Source: Ruminiclostridium sufflavum DSM 19573
GTDB lineage: Bacteria > Bacillota > Clostridia > Acetivibrionales > DSM-1351
DNA length: 64,000 nucleotides
Direction of reading: 5' to 3'
NCBI RefSeq assembly: GCF_003208175.1
Contig: NZ_QKMR01000008.1
Span: 119,686 to 183,685 of the forward strand
In this document: positions 1-7,740 of the stretch, piece after piece
Numbering within the stretch: the stretch's first letter is position 1
Layout: every line of letters begins with the position of its first letter
Program-made: the position numbers and the translations under genes
Notes under the pieces: model-generated
The model's database searches: none
Seen by the model: the letters and a program-made list of their open reading frames with translations, nothing else
What the model was told of the DNA's origin: nothing

Positions 1-493
1 ACACTTTTAAGCATCCTATTTTGCCATTCTTTGATTTCCGGTAATATTCGATCTGTGATTTTAGAAATCAGAGTGGGCGAAACATCAATGCCATAAAGCT
101 CGTTCAGATGTGACTCAATATCCCGGTTGCTCATCCCCCTTCCATACAGAGCGATAATTTGTCCTTCAATTCCTTTAATCTCCGTTTGATGTTTCTTGAC
201 AATCTGAGGCTCAAATTCACCATTCCGGTCACGAGGGATATCGAGATCTATTTCTCCGAACTCTGATCGGACCATCTTCTTGCTGAAGCCATTACGGGAA
301 TCATCCGTCTCCTTGTTTTGGGTATCATACTTTTCGTAGCCGAGCTCATCATCCGGTTCGCTATTGAGCATCCTCTGAATGGTGCCTCCCATAAGGTCTT
401 TGAGCATGTTTTTGATATCATCTGTGTCCTTGATGTTGTACTCCTTAATGAGTTGATCCAATAGTTCGTTGGGCAATCTTTTCTTAGGCATAA
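1..493 (-). CDS. IS256-family (mutator-type) transposase, N-terminal part, runs off window
   Basis: Reading the minus strand from the ATG at 491-493 gives an open frame of about 164 codons to the window edge. It begins MPKKRLPNELLDQL and contains the stretches IPRDRNGEFEPQIVKKH and LYGRGMSNRDIESHL, which are typical of the N-terminal half of IS256/mutator transposases. These enzymes are DDE recombinases that move the element by cut-and-paste or copy-out routes. A GGAGG ribosome binding site lies just upstream of the ATG. Only the first part is visible, so the catalytic residues and intactness cannot be judged. It lies at the edge of the terpenoid locus and could have contributed to its movement, which is inference. 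Confidence 0.9.
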
Positions 494-520
494 AAAACCT
501 CCAGTTTGATATTATTTTAT

Positions 521-560
521 ATCACCCTGAAGGTTTACACAAAATTATTTACCCTCTCCA
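521..560. repeat. Probable terminal end of the IS256-type element
   Basis: The sequence just upstream of the transposase start, around GGTTTACACAAAATTATTT, resembles the terminal inverted repeats of IS256-family elements. Its partner end is outside the window, so the exact boundary and target duplication cannot be confirmed. Confidence 0.4.
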
Positions 561-875
561 GTATTCCTTTTTTGCTATTAGCATAAACTTTATACCTTGA
601 GTCCATTTCAGACATCATTTCAATTAATTATCTACAAGCATATTTTGATAACTTTTAAAATTTTTTAAGCATAAATTTCAGTATTTACTTTATTTAATAT
701 GCAACATACTATATATTGTATTGTATCGTCACGTACCCAATAGTAACAGCTTCTATATATGTGTAATTATGTATTTACTTTTATATGATATAATGGTATA
801 TTTTTCATGGTACAATTACTTTCTTATCATATTGTACTCTAATTCTCAAAACAAATAATGATTGGAGGTTTGAAA
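561..875 (+). promoter_or_regulatory. AT-rich intergenic region with an extended -10 promoter candidate (786-794)
   Basis: This stretch holds no gene. At 786-794 it contains TGATATAAT, an extended -10 pattern (TGnTATAAT). It lies about 82 bases upstream of the ATG at 876 on the plus strand. No good -35 box is present at the expected distance, which is tolerable for extended -10 promoters. It is the likely promoter for the two small plus-strand genes. The rest is AT-rich without recognisable structure. Confidence 0.4.
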
Positions 876-1193
876 ATGAGTAAGTTATTTAAGTCCCTTA
901 TAATGGGTGCTATTGTAGGTATATTGGAAGTTTGTCTTATGACTTTTCAGAATGCAGATTTGTATTCTAACATATCTACTCTTATCCACTGGATTGTACT
1001 AGGTTTTCTTATCAATTACGTAAATCTGAATATAAAACCATGGTTAAAAGGTATTCTCCTTGCAGAAATTACAGCTCTTCCAATTGTAGCATTACTTTTG
1101 AAATCCGAGCCTGTATCCGGTGTTCCTATTCTTGTATTATCAGCCGTTTTCGGTGCTATTCTAGGTATTTGGGGAGATAAATATGCCAAGTAA
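876..1193 (+). CDS. Small integral membrane protein, unknown function
   Basis: A 105-residue protein starting at ATG 876, chosen because TTGGAGG lies seven bases upstream; an in-frame ATG at 858 has no ribosome binding site. It is mostly hydrophobic with about four predicted membrane segments: near residues 8-25, 35-52, 58-76 and 80-98. Its C-terminus is a short charged tail, GDKYAK. The stop overlaps the next gene by 11 bases, so the two are almost certainly translated together. I do not recognise the family. It is plus strand and converges on the terpenoid locus, so it is probably unrelated to it. Confidence 0.75.
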   Translation: MSKLFKSLIMGAIVGILEVCLMTFQNADLYSNISTLIHWIVLGFLINYVNLNIKPWLKGILLAEITALPIVALLLKSEPVSGVPILVLSAVFGAILGIWGDKYAK

Positions 1194-1548
1194 AAAACAA
1201 GTAGAAAAAAAAATCATTAATGGACGACTTGCATGTAACTATGGTGGCTGGATGTACTGTAATGAATGTGGAAATACTGTAGGCTATCTTTGCTATTCTA
1301 CATATTCCTATTTTAAATATAATTTTAAATGTAATTGCGGATGTGAAGGTTCTTTTGAGCTAATAGAAAATAAAGATTCCAAATCCAATAGCGATATGCC
1401 TTTGCTCATCAAGAAAAATCGGCTTACATGCCCGGTAGATGAGAGTCCTCTTTTTTCAATTGTTAATAAAAATGTATCTTCATACAGTTTTGAAGTTACT
1501 TGCAACAAATGCATGACATCTTATAAAGAGTCGAATATAAATACCTAG
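1183..1548 (+). CDS. Cys-rich zinc-ribbon-like protein, unknown function
   Basis: A 121-residue soluble protein whose start overlaps the end of the membrane-protein gene. Cysteine pairs are spaced like zinc ribbons: YCNECG near residue 26, CNCGC near 50, a single CP near 83, and CNKC near 108. The pattern suggests two metal-binding knuckles, one in each half. There is no signal peptide or membrane segment. Overlap with the upstream gene suggests a membrane protein and a cytoplasmic metal-binding partner made together. The function is unknown; a redox or nucleic-acid-binding role are both possible. Confidence 0.7.
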   Translation: MPSKKQVEKKIINGRLACNYGGWMYCNECGNTVGYLCYSTYSYFKYNFKCNCGCEGSFELIENKDSKSNSDMPLLIKKNRLTCPVDESPLFSIVNKNVSSYSFEVTCNKCMTSYKESNINT

Positions 1549-1569
1549 CATTTGTAATATGCTATTTTT
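1546..1569 (+). terminator. Short hairpin plus T-tract after the plus-strand pair
   Basis: TAGCAT (1546-1551) pairs with ATGCTA (1559-1564) and is followed by five T residues. The stop codon of the zinc-ribbon gene is inside the stem. The stem is only six base pairs, so it is a weak terminator at best. Confidence 0.45.
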
Positions 1570-1578
1570 AAAATTGAA

Positions 1579-1620
1579 GTAAGCCGGTAATATATCTATG
1601 AAGATGTATTACCAGCTTAC
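1579..1620. terminator. Strong hairpin between convergent genes (bidirectional terminator)
   Basis: GTAAGCCGGTAATA (1579-1592) pairs with TATTACCAGCTTAC (1607-1620), a 14-bp stem with one mismatch. It lies between the plus-strand pair and the end of dxs at 1658. On the minus strand the stem is followed by a T-rich stretch. It probably ends the long terpenoid transcript and may also stop readthrough from the left. Confidence 0.7.
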
Positions 1621-1657
1621 AATAATTTATTAATGCATACTGCGGAAATTGCAGTAA

Positions 1658-3565
1658 TTATATTTTTAAAGAGGCACTTTTGTTTAGAAACTCAAATATG
1701 CTATTTTCGATACCCTTTTCATTCATTTTGTACTTATTAAATATTTGTTCAATTGTTCCTTGTTCTATAAATTCATCTGGAAACCCAATTATTTTTATAT
1801 TCACTACAATTCCCTCTGAGTTTAAAGCATCTAAAATACCTTCTCCAAATCCTCCAATTATTGTATTATCCTCAATTGTAACAAGATTCCCTGTCTTTCT
1901 CACTGATTCAAAAATTGTTATAGTATCTAGTGGTTTTACAAACCTAGCATTTATTACTTCTGCGCTAATGCCTTTAATTTTGAGCAATTCTGCAACATTA
2001 AGCACTGTTTCAACCATTTTTCCTAATGCCACAATAGTTAAATCCTTACCCTCTCGTGCAATATATGATTTGGGATATATTATAGAATCTGAGTTCATTA
2101 GTTTTTCCCTTCCAACACCTCTAGGATAGCGTATTGCAATGGGTCCTTCATGCATGAGAACTGCATACTTAAGCATCTCCGAAAGCTCTCGGTAGTCAGC
2201 CGGTGACATTATCGACATATTAGGAATATGCCTAAGATAGGAAATATCGTAAATTCCCTGATGTGTTTCTCCATCTTCCCCAACTATTCCAGCCCTATCT
2301 ATAGCAAACACAACATTCAATTTTTGTCTTGCTATATCATGTATAATCTGGTCGTATGCTCTTTGAAGAAATGTGGAGTATACTGCAAATACTGGTTTCA
2401 GCCCTCCGGCAGCAAGTCCTGCTGCAAAAGTAGCTGCATGCTGTTCAGCAATTCCGACGTCAAAGAACCTATTAGGATATTTTTGAGAAAACTCATTAAT
2501 TCCAGTTCCCTCCTTCATAGCTGCAGTGATAACAACTAATTTAGGTTCGATCTCTCCCAACCTGATTATTTCCCTCCCAAAAACACCTGAATATCCTGTC
2601 TCATTTCGTATCAAAGGCTCACCTGTTTCTATATTAAAAGGAGATACTCCGTGGTACTTCGAAGGCTTTTCTTCTGCGTACTTATATCCTTTTCCCTTCC
2701 TTGTACAAACATGTACTATTACAGGTCCGTGGATACTTTTAGCATGTTCAAGTCCTTCCATAAGCTTATTTAAATCATGACCATCAATAGGTCCAATATA
2801 GTGAAACCCAAGTTCTTCAAAAAAATCTCCAAACATACTTGTGTATTTTACATTACATCGTATCGGCGGTATAGACATTTGCTTTTTTAATGGTCTTTCA
2901 GAACAAAAATTATTTAGTTCCAAACTTAGATTACTTTTCTCTTTTACATATAAAGGATTTTTCTTTATACGCTCTAAGTATTTTGATAAACCACCCACAC
3001 TAGGAGATATAGAAATACCATTATCGTTTAGTATAACAATTACTGCTTTTCCCTGCTCTCCGGCATTATTTAATGCCTCAAAAATCATCCCCCCTGTCAT
3101 ACTTCCATCTCCCACGACAGTAACAACATGATGACTCTCTTTTTTTATATCCCTTGCACTTGCCAACCCTATAGCTGCTGAAACAGATGTACTGCTATGC
3201 CCGGTATCAAAACAGTCCATTTTATTCTCTTTTGCTTTTGGAAATCCTGATAGCCCTTTTATTTTTCGTAAATCCTGAAACTGATCTCTGCGTCCAGTTA
3301 TAATTTTGTGAACATATGCCTGATGCCCTACATCCCATATTATTTTATCTATTGCAGCATCAAAAGAGCGATGTATTGCAAAGGTTAGTTCAACTATTCC
3401 TAAGTTGGAAGCAAGATGTCCTCCTGTTTTTGACAAACTACCTAACAAGAAGTCCCTTATTTCTATTGCCAATCTTTCAAGTTCTTCATAACTTAAAGTT
3501 TTTAAATCCTCTGGGGATCTTATTCTGTCAAGTATCAAAGTATTATGTTGCCGTTCTTCCAACAT
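1658..3565 (-). CDS. dxs: 1-deoxy-D-xylulose-5-phosphate synthase (cluster copy)
   Basis: This thiamine-diphosphate enzyme condenses pyruvate with glyceraldehyde 3-phosphate, the first step of the MEP isoprenoid pathway. The protein is 635 residues, normal for DXS. It shows the GHS of the N-terminal domain (DTGHSSTSVSAAIGLA), the ThDP motif GDGSMTGGMIFEALNNAG, the glutamate-containing VGIAEQHAATFAAGLA, and DRAGIVGEDGETHQG in the transketolase domain. I chose ATG 3565 because GAGGTG lies nine bases upstream; a GTG at 3577 would add four residues. It is the last gene of the minus-strand run, 64 bases after the ABC ATPase. A DXS at the end of a terpene cluster presumably boosts precursor supply, with the housekeeping copy elsewhere. 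Confidence 0.95.
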   Translation of the reverse strand: MLEERQHNTLILDRIRSPEDLKTLSYEELERLAIEIRDFLLGSLSKTGGHLASNLGIVELTFAIHRSFDAAIDKIIWDVGHQAYVHKIITGRRDQFQDLRKIKGLSGFPKAKENKMDCFDTGHSSTSVSAAIGLASARDIKKESHHVVTVVGDGSMTGGMIFEALNNAGEQGKAVIVILNDNGISISPSVGGLSKYLERIKKNPLYVKEKSNLSLELNNFCSERPLKKQMSIPPIRCNVKYTSMFGDFFEELGFHYIGPIDGHDLNKLMEGLEHAKSIHGPVIVHVCTRKGKGYKYAEEKPSKYHGVSPFNIETGEPLIRNETGYSGVFGREIIRLGEIEPKLVVITAAMKEGTGINEFSQKYPNRFFDVGIAEQHAATFAAGLAAGGLKPVFAVYSTFLQRAYDQIIHDIARQKLNVVFAIDRAGIVGEDGETHQGIYDISYLRHIPNMSIMSPADYRELSEMLKYAVLMHEGPIAIRYPRGVGREKLMNSDSIIYPKSYIAREGKDLTIVALGKMVETVLNVAELLKIKGISAEVINARFVKPLDTITIFESVRKTGNLVTIEDNTIIGGFGEGILDALNSEGIVVNIKIIGFPDEFIEQGTIEQIFNKYKMNEKGIENSIFEFLNKSASLKI

Positions 3566-3629
3566 CCCGTCCTTCACCTCGCCTTACTTTAGTCTTTCTC
3601 AATAGCCTGTAGTTCTATTTGAAAAATAA

Positions 3630-4580
3630 TCAACCAATATCTGCAAATCCCTTACCTGTTTTGAAAATAAATACATCCTCAAGCGTACAATTATGTAATT
3701 TTATATCTGTAGCTCCTCTACCAGAAAGAGTTTGAGCAACATCAATGGCATCATTTTCATTTAAAAACACTCGTAAGCTTTTACCGTGCTTTTCTATAAT
3801 CATTCTCCCATTAGTCTTGTTTTTAACTATATTCTGTATTTCTCCTGTTTCACCATTAAACTTAAACTCTACCACAGTCTCTCCCATTTCCATTTTAAGC
3901 TCTTTGGGAGTTCCGGTAGCTACTATTTTGCCTTTATCCATTATTGCCACCCGGTCACAGAGGTCATCAGCTTCTTCTATGTACTGTGTAGTCATTAAGA
4001 TTGTATATTTTCCTTTTAATTTATTGATAATTTTCCAAATCTCTTTTCTTGCCAAAGGATCAAGACCAACTGTTGGCTCATCCATAATGAGAAATGATGG
4101 TTCTTGTATCAAAGCTCTACCAATCAAAACTTTTTGCTGCATTCCTCCTGATAGCTTTGATATGTTCTCTCTTGCTCGGTCTTTAAGTCCAAGTTGTTTC
4201 AACATGTTTATGGCTTTTACCTTTGCCTCTGATTTAGAAAACCCGTAGTACATTGCATGAAACATTAAATTTTCTAAAACGTTCAGGTTAGGATGCAAAT
4301 TTCTGTTTTGTGGAATGATTCCGGTCATTCTTTTTGCTGCTATAGAATCTTCATTTATGTTCTTATTATTTATTAAAATACTTCCCACATCAATTTCACA
4401 GAGTTGGCATAAAGAACGTATTGCTGTTGTTTTCCCAGCACCATTCGGGCCAAGCAAGCCAAATATCTCACCCGGTTTTATTTTAAAGCTTATATCATTT
4501 AAGCCCCTCATATTACCATAGTCTTTTCTGATACCTTTAACTTCAACAGGCACTTCTGTTGATATTTTCGTCAAAATCAT
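3630..4580 (-). CDS. ABC transporter ATP-binding protein (ABC-2 / drug-export type)
   Basis: A 316-residue nucleotide-binding subunit. Walker A is GPNGAGKTT near residue 45, the signature is LSGGMQQKV near 144, and Walker B is FLIMDEPTVGLDP near 163. The C-terminal 75 residues form the extra domain usual in DrrA/CcmA-like exporters. The start has a GGGGG ribosome binding site about nine bases upstream. It follows the membrane subunit by 42 bases and would power its export. Context suggests it exports the terpenoid product or protects against it, but the substrate is not readable from sequence. Confidence 0.92.
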   Translation of the reverse strand: MILTKISTEVPVEVKGIRKDYGNMRGLNDISFKIKPGEIFGLLGPNGAGKTTAIRSLCQLCEIDVGSILINNKNINEDSIAAKRMTGIIPQNRNLHPNLNVLENLMFHAMYYGFSKSEAKVKAINMLKQLGLKDRARENISKLSGGMQQKVLIGRALIQEPSFLIMDEPTVGLDPLARKEIWKIINKLKGKYTILMTTQYIEEADDLCDRVAIMDKGKIVATGTPKELKMEMGETVVEFKFNGETGEIQNIVKNKTNGRMIIEKHGKSLRVFLNENDAIDVAQTLSGRGATDIKLHNCTLEDVFIFKTGKGFADIG

Positions 4581-4622
4581 TATTAATTACCCCCTTTACA
4601 ATACCTATCAATTATACTATTG

Positions 4623-5375
4623 TCAGTTTATTAGCCTTTTCTTAATCAGCTTTTTTGCAACTGATAGAAACAGTAGAATCACTATAACAACTACTCCTAT
4701 TGAAATAAAAGTCCATTTGTCAATTGAAAATAGAATACTGTCTCTGAATGCTCTTACTAAGTGATAAAGTGGAGATATATTAAGAACCCATTTATATTCC
4801 CCAAGTATTTCTATATTGAAAAAAGTTTCACTGAAAAAAAGCTGTGGCATTACAAAAAGATTTAAGATTCCTACAAATGAATCATGGTTTGGTGCAACTA
4901 ATGCACATATTATAGTAAAAAGACTGTATAAAATACCTGCAAGTATCAGTACAGAAAACCCAAGTAGATAAGAGGGTTTGAAATTTATAATTTTTGCTCC
5001 ACATAAGGTGGCAATAGCATATATAACAAGGCTTCCCGAAAGGCTTTTACTGGTAATTCCCAAAGCTTTTCCAAGGACAATTTGCAATATATTTGCCGGA
5101 GATGTTAATAGTTCTTCAACATTTTTTGTGAATTGAAAATCAGATAGGTGATCAAATCCAGTTACAAATGTACTGGTTGTCATTATTGTGATAACAACTA
5201 TCGCACTTGATACATATGTAAGGTAATCTACACTGGATTTAAAAGGTACTATTCCTCCAAGAAGTTTACCTATAGCAAACAACATTATTAGAGGTAGCAT
5301 AATTCCGGGAATTATAGTCCCCATAGCATTTTTTTTAAACAAGGTCATTTCTCTCTTCCAAATAAGAAACGTCAT
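4623..5375 (-). CDS. ABC-2 type transporter permease
   Basis: A 250-residue integral membrane protein with about six hydrophobic segments: near residues 20-40, 55-75, 100-125, 135-155, 165-185 and 220-243. It carries the cytoplasmic N-terminal stretch WKREMTLFKKNAMG typical of ABC-2 permeases. I start it at ATG 5375, where GGAGG sits eight bases upstream; an in-frame start at 5396 lacks a site. It pairs with the downstream ATPase (4580-3630) as an exporter. It is transcribed with the SplB-like radical SAM gene from the promoter at 6660-6688. Confidence 0.9.
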   Translation of the reverse strand: MTFLIWKREMTLFKKNAMGTIIPGIMLPLIMLFAIGKLLGGIVPFKSSVDYLTYVSSAIVVITIMTTSTFVTGFDHLSDFQFTKNVEELLTSPANILQIVLGKALGITSKSLSGSLVIYAIATLCGAKIINFKPSYLLGFSVLILAGILYSLFTIICALVAPNHDSFVGILNLFVMPQLFFSETFFNIEILGEYKWVLNISPLYHLVRAFRDSILFSIDKWTFISIGVVVIVILLFLSVAKKLIKKRLIN

Positions 5376-5426
5376 TTTTTTAACCTCCAGATTCATATAT
5401 TAAATTTTTTATGTTGCAGACTATTT

Positions 5427-6560
5427 CTAGTCTGCAAGCATATATTGAACGTTATCATTTTCCACCCTTCTCTGTATATTAAGGTGTTCCATATCGTTAA
5501 ACATTTTTTCGCTATTCCAGTACCATTTTAAGGAGCTGAAATAACTTTTTTCACAGTTGAAGCCATTTGCAAACTCTATGGCATCATCTAATCCTAAATA
5601 TTTATTTTTATTTCTCGCTAATAAGTCTACATAATCAAATATAAGCGGATGCCTATGCGTAAACACTCCAAAATTATAGTCTCCGGTTTTATATTGATGG
5701 AATTCTGTTGTAATAAATGGAACACCATATTTGACGGAAAGCTGGTTGGTATATTTAGTTATTTCCATTCTCGCATTCTTTTCCATAACTACACGCCGGC
5801 CGCTAAAATTAAAGTATTTGTCATAGTTTAAGGAAGGATTAATAGAGTTTATCAAACCTCTCATTTCCTTATATCTGCTCCCTATTAGATGTATAAACCC
5901 CATAAGTACATACTTAACACCACAATCCTTCGCCCTTGCTATAATTTTTTCTAGTGATTTCCCTGTATAAACAGGGATAACTGGGTTAATAAAAATTCCT
6001 GTAGATATTCCATTATCCCTTAGCTTTTCCAAGGTTCTAAATCTCTCTTCAAACGGCTGTGTCCCTGGTTCCAATATACTCCTCAACATCTCATTTAAAT
6101 AGGCTATTGAAAAATCAACATGTACCAAATTTCTTGTAGCCATTTCTTTTAGTATATCTATATCTCTTTCAATCAACGGTGATTTTGTGAGTATCGTTGT
6201 AGGAATGCCATTTTCCAAGAATATTTCCAATACCTTTCTTGTATAACCCAGCTCTAATTCTATCGGTTGATAAGGATCCTGTATTGTTCCAAGGTGGGTA
6301 ATACCGCTATAAGCCTTCCATGCCTTTTTACCCAATTCTTTATTAAGTACTTCAATTGCATTGGATTTCAAACAAATTTCTTTTGCAAAATCCTCTGGTT
6401 CTAACCCGATATTTTTCATAGTATAACATGCATAACAGTATTTGCAGCCATGGGAGCAACCTATATAATAGTTCAATGTAGCTCTATGAGGATAGAATTT
6501 AAATACTGGCCCCTGTGGACGTATTCTATAGAGTAAAGATTTGCATTCTTCTTTTATCAT
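5427..6560 (-). CDS. SplB-like radical SAM protein (COG1533-type)
   Basis: A 377-residue radical SAM protein. The 4Fe-4S/SAM motif is GCSHGCKYCYACY, a CX3CX2C near residue 34, preceded by NYYIGC as in the spore photoproduct lyase-like family (Rv2578c/COG1533). There is no SPASM domain, so it differs from the five paralogues upstream. ATG 6560 is preceded by a weak AAGGAG-like site. It is the first gene behind a consensus promoter (6660-6688) and 51 bases ahead of the ABC permease. Most family members are uncharacterised. A role in modifying the terpenoid is inference from context. Confidence 0.88.
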   Translation of the reverse strand: MIKEECKSLLYRIRPQGPVFKFYPHRATLNYYIGCSHGCKYCYACYTMKNIGLEPEDFAKEICLKSNAIEVLNKELGKKAWKAYSGITHLGTIQDPYQPIELELGYTRKVLEIFLENGIPTTILTKSPLIERDIDILKEMATRNLVHVDFSIAYLNEMLRSILEPGTQPFEERFRTLEKLRDNGISTGIFINPVIPVYTGKSLEKIIARAKDCGVKYVLMGFIHLIGSRYKEMRGLINSINPSLNYDKYFNFSGRRVVMEKNARMEITKYTNQLSVKYGVPFITTEFHQYKTGDYNFGVFTHRHPLIFDYVDLLARNKNKYLGLDDAIEFANGFNCEKSYFSSLKWYWNSEKMFNDMEHLNIQRRVENDNVQYMLAD

Positions 6561-6659
6561 ATAATTTTCTCCTTATTAATAACATTTTTCTTCCTAAGTA
6601 GCTCTTAGCAACTGATTTGCTTGAAATAACTAAGGAATTATCTTCGATTAACGTAAAAT

Positions 6660-6688
6660 AGTATATTAGATAACAGATTTATTGTCAA
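6660..6688 (-). promoter_or_regulatory. Sigma-A-type promoter inside the terpenoid locus
   Basis: On the minus strand TTGACA (6683-6688) is followed by exactly 17 bases and TATACT (6660-6665). It lies in the 155-base gap after the polyprenyl synthase gene, about 100 bases upstream of the SplB-like start at 6560. It should give the last four genes (radical SAM, ABC permease, ABC ATPase, dxs) their own transcript. Confidence 0.75.
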
Positions 6689-6715
6689 TTATTCTTAAAA
6701 CCAGTAATTTATTCC

Positions 6716-7714
6716 TTAGACCTTGAAATCAAGAGGCGTATTTCCCATATTAAAGTCTCCAGCAGCAGTCTGATATAAGCACTTCTGTCCCTCACTCTTA
6801 ACTACTTTGCCAATCTCTTTTAGCTCAGTCATTGCAATACTTTTATACATTGATGCCATCTCCTCTGCATACTTAAAAGCACCTACTTTTTTAAAAATAT
6901 TGGGAATTTCACAGACTCCTTCATCCTGTCGTTTTTCATAATATCTAATAAGTTTTTCCAAGTCCTTACCAGAAGCTGACTCCAAAGCATATGTAACAGG
7001 AATAGTTTTCTTACGCTTTTTTATATCACTATTCTGACCTTTTCCTATCAAATCCGGGGATGTCATATCTATCAAGTCATTCTTGATCTGAAGTGCTATT
7101 CCATAATTTCGCCCGAATGTAGTATAGCTATTAACAATTGAATTTTCGGCACCTGCAGATATTGCTCCACAGAATGAAGAAAATCCAACAGATGCTCCCG
7201 ATTTCATCTCTATCATTTTCAAACATTCCTTAATAGAAACATCCACTCTTCCTTCAAAATCAATATCCATACATTCTCCTTCGAATACCTCCTTAACCAA
7301 CAAATTAAACGCCTCCAGCACCTTCCTCGAAACTTCCAGCATACCCCATTCTTTAACAACGTCAATCATTGACTGGTAGGCTAAACTTAGCATACAGTCA
7401 CCTCCAACGATTGCCTTCTGCATTCCCCACTTCTTCCATACTGCCTCTTGTCCCCTTCTAAGTTCATCCTCATCAATTATGTCGTCATGTATCAGTGAAA
7501 AGTTGTGAAATAGCTCCATAGCAGCTGCTAATGGTAATGCCTTTTCATTGTTGCCACAAATAGCATTACATACTAAAAGACTCATTCTTGCCATCATTCT
7601 GCTTCCCGTTCTTTTAAGTTGATGTTCTGTCATACTTAATAACGCCGGGGTTTCCTTCAATTTCATTAATTTTGAGTTTATAATATCATCAAGCTTCTCT
7701 ATTCCCTTTTCCAT
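6716..7714 (-). CDS. Polyprenyl diphosphate synthase, atypical second Asp motif
   Basis: A 332-residue all-helical trans-prenyl synthase that would chain-extend allylic diphosphates with IPP. The first Asp-rich motif is intact (LIHDDIIDEDELRRG, near residue 75). The second region reads ALQIKNDLIDM (near residue 212), so the first Asp of the usual DDxxD is Asn. The KxxxT-type residues in KKRKKTIPVTYAL are present. The change could alter metal binding, chain length or activity, or reflect a subfamily; I cannot tell which. It follows the B12 radical SAM gene by 26 bases. A second, more typical synthase lies at the head of the operon (27569). Confidence 0.88.
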   Translation of the reverse strand: MEKGIEKLDDIINSKLMKLKETPALLSMTEHQLKRTGSRMMARMSLLVCNAICGNNEKALPLAAAMELFHNFSLIHDDIIDEDELRRGQEAVWKKWGMQKAIVGGDCMLSLAYQSMIDVVKEWGMLEVSRKVLEAFNLLVKEVFEGECMDIDFEGRVDVSIKECLKMIEMKSGASVGFSSFCGAISAGAENSIVNSYTTFGRNYGIALQIKNDLIDMTSPDLIGKGQNSDIKKRKKTIPVTYALESASGKDLEKLIRYYEKRQDEGVCEIPNIFKKVGAFKYAEEMASMYKSIAMTELKEIGKVVKSEGQKCLYQTAAGDFNMGNTPLDFKV

Positions 7715-7740
7715 TTTCCACCTACCTTTATCCCCTGCAT

